From Adlercreutzia sp. ZJ141 (lineage in GTDB: Bacteria; Actinomycetota; Coriobacteriia; Coriobacteriales; Eggerthellaceae), in contig NZ_JAAKEB010000012.1 in assembly GCF_011038965.1 (NCBI RefSeq), positions 1 to 64,000 on the forward strand: a stretch of 64,000 nt of DNA, read 5' to 3'. Below the pieces are notes generated by a model. The model was not told the origin of the DNA, did no database searches, and saw only the letters and a list, made by a program, of their open reading frames with translations. Numbering within the stretch: the first letter of the stretch is position 1; each line of letters opens with the position of its first letter. The position numbers and the translations under genes are program-made. Positions 33,342 through 50,489 of this stretch are shown one piece after another.

Positions 33342-35036
33342 CTAGTCGAGGCGCTTTTCAAGCGCATCGTTAATTACCGTGAGTGCCTTCACGCGAGCGT
33401 ACAGTTTGTCGTCACTCTCCAACACTGTCCACGGCGCGTGCTTCGTATGCGTGAGACGGAACATGTCATCGACCGCTGCCTTATACTGCGGATACTTATC
33501 GCGGTTGCGCCAATCTTCGTCGGTTATCTTCCATTGTTTCGCCGGATCGTTCTGGCGGTCAGTAAAGCGGTTCAGCTGCTCCTCGGGACTTACGTTCACC
33601 CAGAACTTCAGCAGCAGCGCACCCCATCGCACCAGCTCCTGCTCGAACTCGTTGATCTCGTCGTAGGCGCGCGCCCATTCGGCGGGGCTTGCAAACCCCT
33701 CAACGCGCTCGACCAACACGCGGCCGTACCAGCTGCGGTCATAGATTCCCACATGACCGGCCTTGGGCAGGCGTGTCCAGTAGCGCCACAGATGCGGGTG
33801 TAGCAGCTCGGGCTTGGTGGGAGCAGGGCTGGGGAAGATGGTGTAGGCGCGCGCGTCGATAGCCTGCGCCACGCGCTTGATGCTGCCACCCTTACCCGCA
33901 GCGTCCCATCCCTCGTACATGAGGATGAGCGGAATGCGCTTGCGGTACATCTCGAGTTCCAGCTTAGCAAAGCGCTTCTGCTGTTCTTTCAGTTCCTCAC
34001 GATATGTTTCGCGATCGAGCTGAAGCGTGCAGTCAATGTCATCGACGGTGGGTGCGTTTGGCGCCTGCTGGAAGCGCGAAGCATGCGGCGCGCGACAGTG
34101 AGCTTCCCGAGCCTCGGCTTCGGCCTGCTCTCGAATAGCCTGCTCCTGCTCGGGCGTGCGGTCAAACAACGACACGTTCTCGAGTGCGCCGGACGAGTTG
34201 GCCTGCGCCTTCGCGGCGGCCTTCGCGGCAGCCTCGTCGGGTGCAGCAGCAAGGGCGCTACGCAGCGCGCTTACCAAGGTTTCGGCAATCCGCAAGTTGC
34301 AGTCACGCTTATCCTCGCCGTTAAGCAGGTGCCACGGCGCAAACGAGAAGTCGCTACCTTCAAGCAGATTGTCATACAGGCGGTATGCTTGCTCATAATC
34401 ACCCAACCGCGAAAGCTTGGCTTCGCTGACGCGCCAGCGGGTTGCCGGATCATCATGCAGCTTGGTAATGCGGCGCTTCTGCCCTTCCTTCGTCATATGC
34501 ACGAAGAACTTCACTATCAGATACCCGTCATCAACCAGCTGCTTCTCGAAATCACCCACTGAAGCAAGGTGATGACGCAGTGCGCGGATAGCCGAACCCT
34601 CGTCGTGCTTCTTCCCCTTTTTTGCAGACTGGTCACCGTATTCCTCGTACAACATGTGTTGCATGGCCATCGTGTACCAGCCGCGATCATAAAACGTGAT
34701 GGTGCCACGCATGCCAAGCGACATCCAGAATTCCTGCATCGAAGGGAAGAACCCGGTCACGCCATACTTCGACCCCGCGAACTCGCGGGCTGCTTTCGCG
34801 TCGAAATTCTCGGTCACGTGAACGCTTGTTGCGCGCGCATCGAGATTGTACATAAGATCGGAGATGCGGCTACCCTTGCCGGCACCATCCCAACCCTCGA
34901 ACAGCACCACCAACCCAACACCACGCTCACGTGCCTGCTGCTGCAACACCACAAGCTCTTTCATTAGCTCGTCTTTGCGCGGCTTGTAGGTCTCCTTCGA
35001 CAGAGGCTCTCGCGAGAAATCAACGGTTTCTAGCAT
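33342..35036 (-). CDS. pap: Polyphosphate:AMP phosphotransferase (tandem PPK2)
   Basis: A 564-residue protein with two PPK2 domains. The first has VVLFEGWDGAGKGSRIS, the second ILMYEGWDAAGKGGSIKR and IYDRSWYGRVLVERVEG; both keep Walker A-like loops and the second keeps a complete lid and Walker B region. The two-domain form is typical of class II enzymes that phosphorylate AMP to ADP with polyphosphate. A charged, alanine-rich linker lies near residues 265-320. GGGGAAGG precedes the ATG. It diverges from ppx and ppk1, so the three genes form a polyphosphate locus. Confidence 0.92.
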   Translation of the reverse strand: MLETVDFSREPLSKETYKPRKDELMKELVVLQQQARERGVGLVVLFEGWDGAGKGSRISDLMYNLDARATSVHVTENFDAKAAREFAGSKYGVTGFFPSMQEFWMSLGMRGTITFYDRGWYTMAMQHMLYEEYGDQSAKKGKKHDEGSAIRALRHHLASVGDFEKQLVDDGYLIVKFFVHMTKEGQKRRITKLHDDPATRWRVSEAKLSRLGDYEQAYRLYDNLLEGSDFSFAPWHLLNGEDKRDCNLRIAETLVSALRSALAAAPDEAAAKAAAKAQANSSGALENVSLFDRTPEQEQAIREQAEAEAREAHCRAPHASRFQQAPNAPTVDDIDCTLQLDRETYREELKEQQKRFAKLELEMYRKRIPLILMYEGWDAAGKGGSIKRVAQAIDARAYTIFPSPAPTKPELLHPHLWRYWTRLPKAGHVGIYDRSWYGRVLVERVEGFASPAEWARAYDEINEFEQELVRWGALLLKFWVNVSPEEQLNRFTDRQNDPAKQWKITDEDWRNRDKYPQYKAAVDDMFRLTHTKHAPWTVLESDDKLYARVKALTVINDALEKRLD

Positions 35037-35234
35037 GGCCTTCCCCTTCTCTGAAATGGGTTTTTCACGACTGTTTCATCATAGCATGGAGTAAAGCGCG
35101 AAAACTGCGTCAAGATTGAGTAAAGCGTTTGTACTTAATGGGAGAAACACAGCGCCCATGTCCTACAATCATCGGGCCCGTTCGCGTACGCACGGCGCAT
35201 GCTCGAAAAGCGTGAGGATAAGACAGGAGGTCTC

Positions 35235-36149
35235 ATGCCAACGTACGGAGTTGTCGATATGGGATCGAACACCGTCCGCCTGGTCGTCTACGACGTTGAG
35301 GGTGGCGGGAACGATCAAAGACCGCGCTTTCACAGTGTCATCAACGACAAGGTGATGGCTGGGCTTGCTTCCTATGTCGAGAACAAAACCTTCACGCAAG
35401 CCGGTGTTGAGCGCGCCTCGAAAGTACTCTCCGACCATCTCACGCGCGCGGCGTACTTCGGTTGCAAGCGAACAGACGTGTTCGCCACCGCTGTGTTGCG
35501 CAACGCCGAAAACGGAGAAGAGGCCGTGCGCGCCATCGAGCGCCGATGCAATACGAACATCACCTTGCTGTCGGGAGCCGACGAGGCAAAACTCGGATTC
35601 GTGGGCGCCACCTGCGACTACCGCATTGATGATGGCTTGATTGTCGATATCGGCGGCGGATCAACCGAGATCACCCGCATAGAAGCGGGCAACATCACCC
35701 ACACGGTAAGCATCGGGCAGGGATCGCTTTCGTCCTACGAGCGCTTCGTATCAGGCGTGTTTCCCACACAACAAGAAGCACGCGCTATCGCAAGCGAGTT
35801 CGAGCGAAACCTCGACAACATTGCCGACATCGACCGCTTCGCCTGCGACGTTGCGTACGGCGTTGGTGGCAGCGTGCGTGCAACAGCAAAGTTGCTCAGC
35901 TTAGGACGACGCCCGAAGGTGTTTGGCATCCTTGATGCAGCGAGCGTTATAGAGCGGTGTCTAACCGACACGAATGCTTTTGCCCACCATGCGGTTCGCG
36001 CAGTGCCCGAGCGCATGCACACGGCCGTTCCTGGGTGTATCATCTTAACGACGCTCATGCGGCGCCTTAACATCGGGCGTGTCTGCGTATGTAAGCATGG
36101 GCTGCGCGATGGTTACCTACTGACACGGATGATACCACAAACACGTTGA
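35235..36149 (+). CDS. ppx: Exopolyphosphatase/pppGpp phosphatase family protein
   Basis: A 304-residue member of the Ppx/GppA family in the short form with only the two ASKHA sub-domains. It opens YGVVDMGSNTVRLVVYD, has the phosphate loop LIVDIGGGSTEITRI near residue 135 and GVGGSVRATAKLL near residue 220. It should hydrolyse terminal phosphates from polyphosphate, possibly also pppGpp. The ATG at 35235 follows AGGAGG by four bases. It lies 275 bases before ppk1 on the same strand, with the 9-bp repeat array in between. Confidence 0.9.
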   Translation: MPTYGVVDMGSNTVRLVVYDVEGGGNDQRPRFHSVINDKVMAGLASYVENKTFTQAGVERASKVLSDHLTRAAYFGCKRTDVFATAVLRNAENGEEAVRAIERRCNTNITLLSGADEAKLGFVGATCDYRIDDGLIVDIGGGSTEITRIEAGNITHTVSIGQGSLSSYERFVSGVFPTQQEARAIASEFERNLDNIADIDRFACDVAYGVGGSVRATAKLLSLGRRPKVFGILDAASVIERCLTDTNAFAHHAVRAVPERMHTAVPGCIILTTLMRRLNIGRVCVCKHGLRDGYLLTRMIPQTR

Positions 36150-36175
36150 TAACCAGAGCGAGCGGACATATCAGG

Positions 36176-36275
36176 ACCTAACGGATTTGACGGATCTAAC
36201 AAAATAGACAAACCCTACGAGCCTATTGAACTTGACGTATTTGACAGACTTGACGGACACGTGCCAACTTGACGA
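36176..36275. repeat. Degenerate 9-bp tandem repeat array
   Basis: Eleven consecutive units, ten in strict 9-base register from 36176 and the last shifted by one base: ACCTAACGG, ATTTGACGG, ATCTAACAA, AATAGACAA, ACCCTACGA, GCCTATTGA, ACTTGACGT, ATTTGACAG, ACTTGACGG, ACACGTGCC, ACTTGACGA. The consensus is A(C/T)(C/T)T(T/A)GACG(G/A). It lies about 50 bases upstream of the TATAAT of ppk1. Confidence 0.8.
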
Positions 36276-36325
36276 AATTGCCCGGTTGATATCTTAGCAT
36301 CACGCGCTACACCGAAATACGAAGG

Positions 36326-36331
36326 TATAAT
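36326..36331 (+). promoter_or_regulatory. -10 element of ppk1
   Basis: A perfect TATAAT about 94 bases before the ppk1 start. No recognisable -35 at normal spacing, which suggests activator dependence. Confidence 0.45.
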
Positions 36332-36424
36332 AGAGACGTTCCCAACCGCACTCGAGTCAACCGCCTTTGCAACAACGGTACAGCGCGGTCGGCCGTGCGG
36401 AACATGCGTGAAGGAGTGAAGTTC

Positions 36425-38887
36425 ATGGACGACCGCAATGCCGTTTCCCCGAGCAGCTATTTGCAGAATCGCGAGCTCTCATGGCTTGATTTCAACAAGC
36501 GCGTGCTCGATCAAGGTGCCGACGAAACCGTTCCCCTGCTCGAACGCCTGAACTTCATTAGTATCTTCTGGAGCAACCTCCAAGAGTTCTTCATGGTGCG
36601 TGTCGGTAGTCTCACCGACTTGTCACTGGTAAAAAAGCAGATTCTCGATACGAAATCGGGCATGACTCCTGCTCAGCAGCTCGACGCCATCTACCGCCGC
36701 TGCTTCGACCTGTACACCGACCAGGAAACCATCTACGGCAGCGTGCGTGCCCAACTTGCCGAACGGGGAATTCGCCGGCTCCATCACAAGGATCTCAACG
36801 ACGAACAGCGTAGTTTCTTAAGCAAGTACGCCCACGACAACATTATCCCGTTCTTGTCGCCTCAAATCATCAACTCACGCCACCCCTTCCCTCATCTGGA
36901 AAATGGCGCACTGTATGTTGTGCTGCGTCTTGATGAAGATAACACTTCGAAGAAGGCTGCGAAGAACCACGGAGCGGAAGGCGTCACGCTCGGACTTGTC
37001 CCCATGCCGCGTCAATGCCCGCGTGTTATCCAGATTCCCGGCGATGGATTCCAGTACGTGCTGCTGGAGCATGCCATTGAAATGGTGGTCGACGAGGTGT
37101 TCAACATGTACTCGGTGAAGCACACGAACATCATCTGCGTCACCCGCAATGCCGACTTGGACGCTTCAGAAGGAACTGACGAGAGCGACTACGATTACCG
37201 CGAACACATGAAGCGCATCTTGAAGAAGCGTACGCGCCTAGCGCCCGTGCGCCTTGAAAGCGAGCGCAAGCTCTCCGACACCCTACGCCGCCACCTGCTC
37301 GACCGCTTGGGACTTAAGCCCCATCAGGCTTATGCCACCTGCTTGCCGCTCAACATGAGCTACACGTTCGGATTAGCCTCGCGTCTGCCAGAAAACCTGC
37401 GCGAAGGCCTGGTAAACAAGCCTTTCAGCCCGCAATGGCCGCCGTGTCTGTCGCGCAAGGAGCGCATCTTAGACCAGGTGTCCAAGCGTGATGTACTGCT
37501 GTCTTATCCCTATGAGAGCATGGAGCCCTTCGTGCGGCTGCTGCAAGAAGCTGCAGCCGATCCCGAAGTCATATCGATTAAGATCACGTTATACCGACTC
37601 GCAAGCCAATCACAACTCGCCGAAGCACTCATTGCGGCCGCCGAGCGGGGAAAGCAGGTAACGGCGCTCTTCGAACTGCGCGCCCGCTTTGACGAAAACA
37701 ACAACATCGAATGGTCACAGCGCTTCGAGCAAGCGGGATGCAACGTTATCTACGGATTCCGCGACTACAAAGTACACTCAAAGATCTGCTGCATCACCCG
37801 TCGGACGAAAAACGGCCCTCAATCTATCACGCAGCTGGGCACTGGCAACTATAACGAGAAGACAGCGCGCTTGTACACCGACTTCTCCTACATCACCGCC
37901 GATGCCGATATCGGTCGTGACGCTGCTGAGTTCTTCCGTAACATGGCACTCGAAAGCACATCGAACAGCTATGAGGTGCTGTGGGTTGCCCCGCTGCAAA
38001 TCAAGCCGATGATTCTGGCAAACATTGATGAGCAGATGCGCTTAGCTGAAGCCGGAAAACCGTGCGGGCTCTTCTTCAAAACGAACTCGGTCACCGACAT
38101 CGACATCATGGAGAAAATTGAACAGGCGAGCCGCGCGGGCGTTCCCATCACCATGTTCGTGCGCGGCATCAGCTGTCTGGTACCGGGCGTGGCCGACCAT
38201 ACCGAAAACGTGCGCGTCGTGTCCATTGTGGGCCGCCTGCTCGAGCATAGCCGCATCTACGGGTTTGGTCCCGCAGACGACATGAGCATCTACCTGTCAA
38301 GTGCCGACCTGATGACCCGCAACATGGACAAGCGCATTGAGATCGCTTGGCCGGTGCGCGATGAGTCGCTGCGCACCCAGGTCATCGACTACCTGAACAC
38401 CTGCATGGCTGACACAGCGAAGCTTCGCGAACTGAGAAGTGACCGTACGTACACGCCGCTTCGCTACTTCTTGAAAGACGGCGAGGCGCCCTTTGACGCG
38501 CAGGCCGCTATGATCGAACAGGCCTACGATGCCGTCGCTTCTGATGAAGCAAGAAAAAGCGAGAAGAAGCGCATCAAGAAAGCGCAGAAGCTCGCAAAAG
38601 AACAGCAACGGGCTACCGAAGCAGCTGCCGCACAGACACCTGAAGCCACCATGTCAGCACAGGACGATGAAGCGGTGACAACAAGCGCATCAACAGCGGA
38701 ATGCGACGTCACACACGAAGAGTCGCCCGCCATCAAGACAGTCGTGCCCGACGCTATAGAACCGCCTCTTGACACCACGCTTGCCGTTTCGCAGACGATC
38801 GTGGGCGCTGCCGCTGATCGAGATGACCCGAGCGCCATTGTCCGTTTCCTCGCCCGTACTATCGTGCGCCTGAAGAAGCGCCGCTAG
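36425..38887 (+). CDS. ppk1: Polyphosphate kinase PPK1
   Basis: An 820-residue enzyme making polyphosphate from ATP. The N-terminal SYLQNRELSWLDFNKRVLD, the histidine regions KVHSKICCITRR (phosphohistidine site) and ERGKQVTALFELRARFDENN, and the GTGNYNEKTARLYTD segment are intact. The family core ends near residue 700. About 120 extra residues follow: a lysine-rich helix (KKRIKKAQKLAKEQQRA), a low-complexity Ala/Thr/Glu stretch and a basic end. GAAGGAG eight bases upstream fixes the ATG at 36425. It forms a locus with pap and ppx. Confidence 0.94.
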   Translation: MDDRNAVSPSSYLQNRELSWLDFNKRVLDQGADETVPLLERLNFISIFWSNLQEFFMVRVGSLTDLSLVKKQILDTKSGMTPAQQLDAIYRRCFDLYTDQETIYGSVRAQLAERGIRRLHHKDLNDEQRSFLSKYAHDNIIPFLSPQIINSRHPFPHLENGALYVVLRLDEDNTSKKAAKNHGAEGVTLGLVPMPRQCPRVIQIPGDGFQYVLLEHAIEMVVDEVFNMYSVKHTNIICVTRNADLDASEGTDESDYDYREHMKRILKKRTRLAPVRLESERKLSDTLRRHLLDRLGLKPHQAYATCLPLNMSYTFGLASRLPENLREGLVNKPFSPQWPPCLSRKERILDQVSKRDVLLSYPYESMEPFVRLLQEAAADPEVISIKITLYRLASQSQLAEALIAAAERGKQVTALFELRARFDENNNIEWSQRFEQAGCNVIYGFRDYKVHSKICCITRRTKNGPQSITQLGTGNYNEKTARLYTDFSYITADADIGRDAAEFFRNMALESTSNSYEVLWVAPLQIKPMILANIDEQMRLAEAGKPCGLFFKTNSVTDIDIMEKIEQASRAGVPITMFVRGISCLVPGVADHTENVRVVSIVGRLLEHSRIYGFGPADDMSIYLSSADLMTRNMDKRIEIAWPVRDESLRTQVIDYLNTCMADTAKLRELRSDRTYTPLRYFLKDGEAPFDAQAAMIEQAYDAVASDEARKSEKKRIKKAQKLAKEQQRATEAAAAQTPEATMSAQDDEAVTTSASTAECDVTHEESPAIKTVVPDAIEPPLDTTLAVSQTIVGAAADRDDPSAIVRFLARTIVRLKKRR

Positions 38888-38912
38888 GGAAACACTGATT
38901 TCTTTCGCCAGC
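38887..38912. repeat. GGAAACACTGATTA family, copy 3 (half element)
   Basis: GGGAAACACTGATT then TCTTTCGCCAGC begins at the last base of the ppk1 stop and matches the left half of copy 1 (GGAAACGCTGATTAATTTCGCCAGC). The right arm is missing. Confidence 0.6.
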
Positions 38913-38915
38913 ATT

Positions 38916-38958
38916 AAAAGCGGCCCTACAGCGATCATTCTGCTGCAGGGCCGCTTTA
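38916..38958. terminator. Bidirectional terminator between ppk1 and glmM
   Basis: AAAGCGGCCCT and AGGGCCGCTTT are perfect 11-base arms; CAGC/GCTG extends the stem inward. It lies between convergent genes. Confidence 0.85.
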
Positions 38959-38995
38959 CTTACGCCCGTACGATGTAAGAGCTGGTCAAGCGTAC

Positions 38996-40366
38996 TTATA
39001 ACTCGCGCTCGACCACTTCGGCAATAGCTTTCGCATAGCGCTCGGCATCGGCAGCACACGCCGCCTCCACCATCACGCGAACGACCGGCTCGGTACCGGA
39101 AGGACGCAACAGCACGCGTCCCGAATCGCCGAGAGCCGCTTGCGCTGCCGCCACCGCAGCCTGCACAACGTCGTTACTATCAGCGGCGTGTTTGTCGGCT
39201 ACACGCACGTTAATGAGCGTTTGTGGGAAGCGGGTCATCACCTTCGCCGCCTCTGTCACTGACTTGTCACTCCGCTTGACAGCCGCTAGGAACTGGCACG
39301 CCGTCATCAGGCCATCACCGGTGGAATTATGCTCGAGCAAGATCATATGCCCCGACTGTTCACCGCCAATGGAATACCCATGCTCTCGCATTTCCTCGAG
39401 TACATAGCGGTCGCCCACCTTGGTCTGCACCACGTCGATACCAGCATCGCGCATGGCGTGAACGAACCCCAAGTTGCACATAACGGTGCTTACAGCAGTG
39501 TTTCCCGTCAGGCAACCACGTTGTTTCATGTCGAGCGCGCACACCGCTTCAATCACGTCGCCATCGATCACGTCGCCGTCGGGAGTCATGAGCATCACGC
39601 GGTCGGCATCGCCGTCGTGCGCAATACCTACATCGGCGCCACTTTCCTTCATCAGCGCGCGCAGTGGCTCCAAGTGGGTTGACCCACACTGTACGTTGAT
39701 GTCGGTTCCGTCGAAGTCATCGTTAATGACTACAACGTCGGCGCCCAAGCGCCGCAACGCCTCAGCGCTTGTCAGCGACGAGGCACCATGCCCTGTGTCA
39801 AGCGCAATGCGCATACCTGCGAAATCGAGCCCCTGACTTTCGATACTGCTCACGCAGTGGCTGACATACATGTCGCACGCGCCCTCAACTTCAACAGCAA
39901 CGCCCAGTTCCGCTCCGCTTGGCATAGCTGCTGGCACGCCGGCGTGTTTTCGCGCTTCGGCACTGCGACCCTCAAGACCACCGGTAGCGATAAACGCTTC
40001 GATTTGATCCTCAACGGCGTCGGGCAATTTGAAACCTTGCGCATCGAAGAGCTTGATACCGTTATACTCAGGCGGGTTGTGCGAAGCTGAAATAACTACG
40101 CCACCAGCAGCAGCGAGCTTACGCACGAGCAACGCCACACCCGGTGTAGGAATTACACCAGCCATAAGCGCAGTGCCGCCGGCGCTCGTTATACCTGCCA
40201 CAAGTGCCGCTTCAAGCATATCGCCCGACAACCGCGTATCTTTACCCACCACAATAGCCTTACCGAGAAACTCAGCAGCCGCTTGCCCCAAACGGTACGC
40301 CATCTCGCAGGTAAGCTCGACGTTTGCCACGCCGCGCACACCATCGGTCCCAAACAGTCGTGCCAT
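38996..40366 (-). CDS. glmM: Phosphoglucosamine mutase
   Basis: A 456-residue alpha-D-phosphohexomutase converting glucosamine-6-phosphate to glucosamine-1-phosphate for peptidoglycan precursors. It opens RLFGTDGVRGVANVELTCEM; the phosphoserine loop is VVISASHNPPEYNGIK, the metal site is IAHDGDADR, the sugar loop is GGEQSGH, and the C-terminal phosphate site is LLRPSGTEPVVRVMVE. The length is normal. AAAGGACGATC precedes the ATG. It lies 15 bases after hisE on the same strand. Confidence 0.96.
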   Translation of the reverse strand: MARLFGTDGVRGVANVELTCEMAYRLGQAAAEFLGKAIVVGKDTRLSGDMLEAALVAGITSAGGTALMAGVIPTPGVALLVRKLAAAGGVVISASHNPPEYNGIKLFDAQGFKLPDAVEDQIEAFIATGGLEGRSAEARKHAGVPAAMPSGAELGVAVEVEGACDMYVSHCVSSIESQGLDFAGMRIALDTGHGASSLTSAEALRRLGADVVVINDDFDGTDINVQCGSTHLEPLRALMKESGADVGIAHDGDADRVMLMTPDGDVIDGDVIEAVCALDMKQRGCLTGNTAVSTVMCNLGFVHAMRDAGIDVVQTKVGDRYVLEEMREHGYSIGGEQSGHMILLEHNSTGDGLMTACQFLAAVKRSDKSVTEAAKVMTRFPQTLINVRVADKHAADSNDVVQAAVAAAQAALGDSGRVLLRPSGTEPVVRVMVEAACAADAERYAKAIAEVVEREL

Positions 40367-40381
40367 GATCGTCCTTTCGTT

Positions 40382-40822
40382 TTACTTTCCACGATTCACA
40401 TGCTGCGGCTGCAACCGTACCATCCCCTCGTGAAGGGATATCTCATCGTCTCGCATACGCGAGTTCATCTCGGCCGCAAACTCATCGATGGAGATACCGA
40501 AGCGCTCGAGCACCACGAGCAAGTGGTACACCACATCGCCCGCCTCGTAACGCAGGTGGTCGATCGCGGCATCATACGCACTCGAATCGCACGCACCCAC
40601 CACTTGTACATTGACGTCTTTCGCAGCCAATGCAACTTCGCCAGCTTCTTCCATGAGCTTCTTCAGCACCATGTCGATATCCCCTGTAAGCAGGCGATAC
40701 GTGTAGCTTTCTTCCCCCGCCGAACGGCGAGCAGATATGGTGTTCGCAAGTACCTCCAACGACGCACCGATCTGGCACGCCTGCGGCGTCTCGCCTTCAG
40801 GCACGTAGGTTTTCAAAGTCAT
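40382..40822 (-). CDS. hisE: Phosphoribosyl-ATP diphosphatase
   Basis: A 146-residue MazG-like enzyme for the second step of histidine synthesis. The signature runs through RLLTGDIDMVLKKLMEEAGE and VALAAKD to HLRYEAGDVVYHLLVVLERF, keeping the metal-binding E-E-x-x-E and E-x-x-D motifs. It is longer than the usual 90-110 residues by an N-terminal addition. No other his gene is in the window, so it is detached from the histidine operon; it is probably co-transcribed with glmM. Confidence 0.92.
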   Translation of the reverse strand: MTLKTYVPEGETPQACQIGASLEVLANTISARRSAGEESYTYRLLTGDIDMVLKKLMEEAGEVALAAKDVNVQVVGACDSSAYDAAIDHLRYEAGDVVYHLLVVLERFGISIDEFAAEMNSRMRDDEISLHEGMVRLQPQHVNRGK

Positions 40823-40843
40823 GAGTCCCTCTTCGATAGCAGC

Positions 40844-40876
40844 TAAAGGGGGCGCACGAATCGCACGCCCCCTTTA
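40844..40876 (-). terminator. Terminator of rpoBC
   Basis: TAAAGGGGGCG and CGCCCCCTTTA arms with CG-rich loop, 14 bases after the rpoC stop. The arm supplies the short T tract. Confidence 0.75.
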
Positions 40877-40890
40877 TCAATGGCGGTTCT

Positions 40891-48825
<7,935 letters not shown>

Positions 48826-48879
48826 GGGCTTATCCTCCTTCGAAATAGCGTCGTTTGCCTAAAATGTCATAAACGTAAA

Positions 48880-48908
48880 AATTATTACCATATTGGAGGC
48901 GAAGTCAA
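48880..48908 (-). promoter_or_regulatory. Promoter of rpoBC
   Basis: On the minus strand TTGACT (48903-48908) is followed after 16-17 bases by AATAAT/ATAATT, about 55 bases before rpoB. An AT-rich stretch GAAAAATTTTTC just upstream could serve as an UP element. Confidence 0.65.
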
Positions 48909-48988
48909 GAAAAATTTTTCGATAGTATGGATTTTTACTGTACTTTTAAGCGCCCACCTGGGGTTTTGCAAATATGACTTTTTGGCTT

Positions 48989-49531
48989 CTACAGCCCGTC
49001 GCGCAGGGCTTTGAGCTTCTCGAGTGTAGCTGCATCGATGCGTCCGGCGATGGTGCGCTTTTCGGCGACCTTCGGAGTCTCATCGAGACGTGCGTCGGCG
49101 TAGTACATACTCACCTCGTGGCTGAAGCCGTTCGCACTCATGCGATCGACCCCGCCGCCGAACACGGTGTCTTGGATAGTGGCGTCGCTTGACACCACTA
49201 AGGTTTCCACACCCCGCTCACGCGCGTCGTGTGCAAGCTTCTCGATCACCTTGTCGGCCGTTTGCCCGGTGGGGCTAAACACAATGCGTACGCCACCAAC
49301 CGTCTGCGACTTGCGATCAGAAAACTCATTGTCACCGCCGTCGAACACGATGATGGCGCTCGTGTCACGACCAGTGTAGTTCACTACATCGTTAATAAGC
49401 CGCTCTCGAGCAATATTGAATGCATCGTCGGTGTAATCGGGATGATCCCTGCTCACCGGCTTGTAGCGGCTACCGGAACGCAACACATTATACCCGTCGA
49501 CAATAAGCAGCTTTTTGCGAGAACGGACCAT
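48989..49531 (-). CDS. NYN domain protein, YacP/Rae1-like ribonuclease
   Basis: A 180-residue PIN-like NYN endonuclease. The first strand KLLIVDGYNVLR gives the catalytic Asp, IIVFDGGDNE the second acid, and VVSSDATIQD the third. YacP (Rae1) of Bacillus cleaves mRNA at the ribosome A site. As in Bacillus it directly follows an rlmB homologue (ten bases apart), so the two are co-transcribed. Confidence 0.9.
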   Translation of the reverse strand: MVRSRKKLLIVDGYNVLRSGSRYKPVSRDHPDYTDDAFNIARERLINDVVNYTGRDTSAIIVFDGGDNEFSDRKSQTVGGVRIVFSPTGQTADKVIEKLAHDARERGVETLVVSSDATIQDTVFGGGVDRMSANGFSHEVSMYYADARLDETPKVAEKRTIAGRIDAATLEKLKALRDGL

Positions 49532-49541
49532 AACGCAACCC

Positions 49542-50288
49542 TTACGAATTCTGGCGCAGCCACTCGTACATGCAGGCGGTTGCCGCCTGTGCCACGTTCA
49601 ATGAAGCCACCTGACCCTCCATAGGCAGCTTCGCCAAAAGATCACTGTGCTGCTGGACGAGTTTCGATACTCCTTCGGATTCGTTACCCATAACAAGCAC
49701 GATCTTGCCCTTAAGGTTGGTCTTCCATACCGTGTCATGCGCGTACTCGGTGGCAGAACACACCCAAAAGCCCTCTTTTTTGAGACGCTCGAGTGTTTGC
49801 ACCACGTTTGACACCTGCGCAACCGGCACGTGAGAGATAGCTCCCGCCGAGCTTTTGTATGTGGAAGCCTCAATGCGCGCGCTACGCTTATTGGGAATGA
49901 CGACGCCACTTGCCCCCACCGCATTTGCGCTGCGTACGATCGCGCCAAGATTGCCCGCATCGGTAATGTGGTCGAGAACCACCAGGAGTGCCCGACCGTC
50001 ATGCGCCTCGGCATACTCACTCGCTGCCCGAATCAGGTCACCCACGCCAACGTACGCATAGGGACTCGCCACAGCGATAACTCCCTGATGACTCCCCCGC
50101 TCCGACTTCTCGTCAAGTTCGGCGCGTGACACCTTGATAACAGGCGTACCAGCGCGTTTCGCCTTGCGGACAATGTCATCGATCATCCCATCGCGTCGGA
50201 CGTTGTCGGCCATGAGTACTTTTTCAATCGGCACGTCCGTACGCAGCGCTTCGATGATCGGCCGCTTTCCTTCTATGTAATCAGCCAT
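49542..50288 (-). CDS. rlmB: 23S rRNA 2'-O-ribose methyltransferase, RlmB-like (SpoU family)
   Basis: A 248-residue TrmH/SpoU-type knotted methyltransferase. The N-terminal substrate-binding domain (EGKRPIIEALRTDVPIEKVL) is followed by the three SpoU motifs: LDHITDAGNLGAIVRSANAV, VLVMGNESEGVSKLV and VASLNVAQAATACMYEW. RlmB modifies G2251 of 23S rRNA in E. coli; assignment to that exact position here is by similarity. The N-terminal domain is as expected for RlmB rather than TrmH. Confidence 0.92.
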   Translation of the reverse strand: MADYIEGKRPIIEALRTDVPIEKVLMADNVRRDGMIDDIVRKAKRAGTPVIKVSRAELDEKSERGSHQGVIAVASPYAYVGVGDLIRAASEYAEAHDGRALLVVLDHITDAGNLGAIVRSANAVGASGVVIPNKRSARIEASTYKSSAGAISHVPVAQVSNVVQTLERLKKEGFWVCSATEYAHDTVWKTNLKGKIVLVMGNESEGVSKLVQQHSDLLAKLPMEGQVASLNVAQAATACMYEWLRQNS

Positions 50289-50489
50289 GAAGTATCCCTA
50301 TCGCATTCTTCGTGTTTTCCTGCTTGCTCGCCGCATATTATGTCATACTAGCCTTCGTGCCTACGGGCATGCGATGACTTACTTCCTCAAAAGCACGTCA
50401 TCATCAACCTACTGACGTGCCTGCGAGCATGAGCCACGCGAAACCTTACCGGCATTCGGCTCAACAGCACCCGAACAGAACGGAATACC

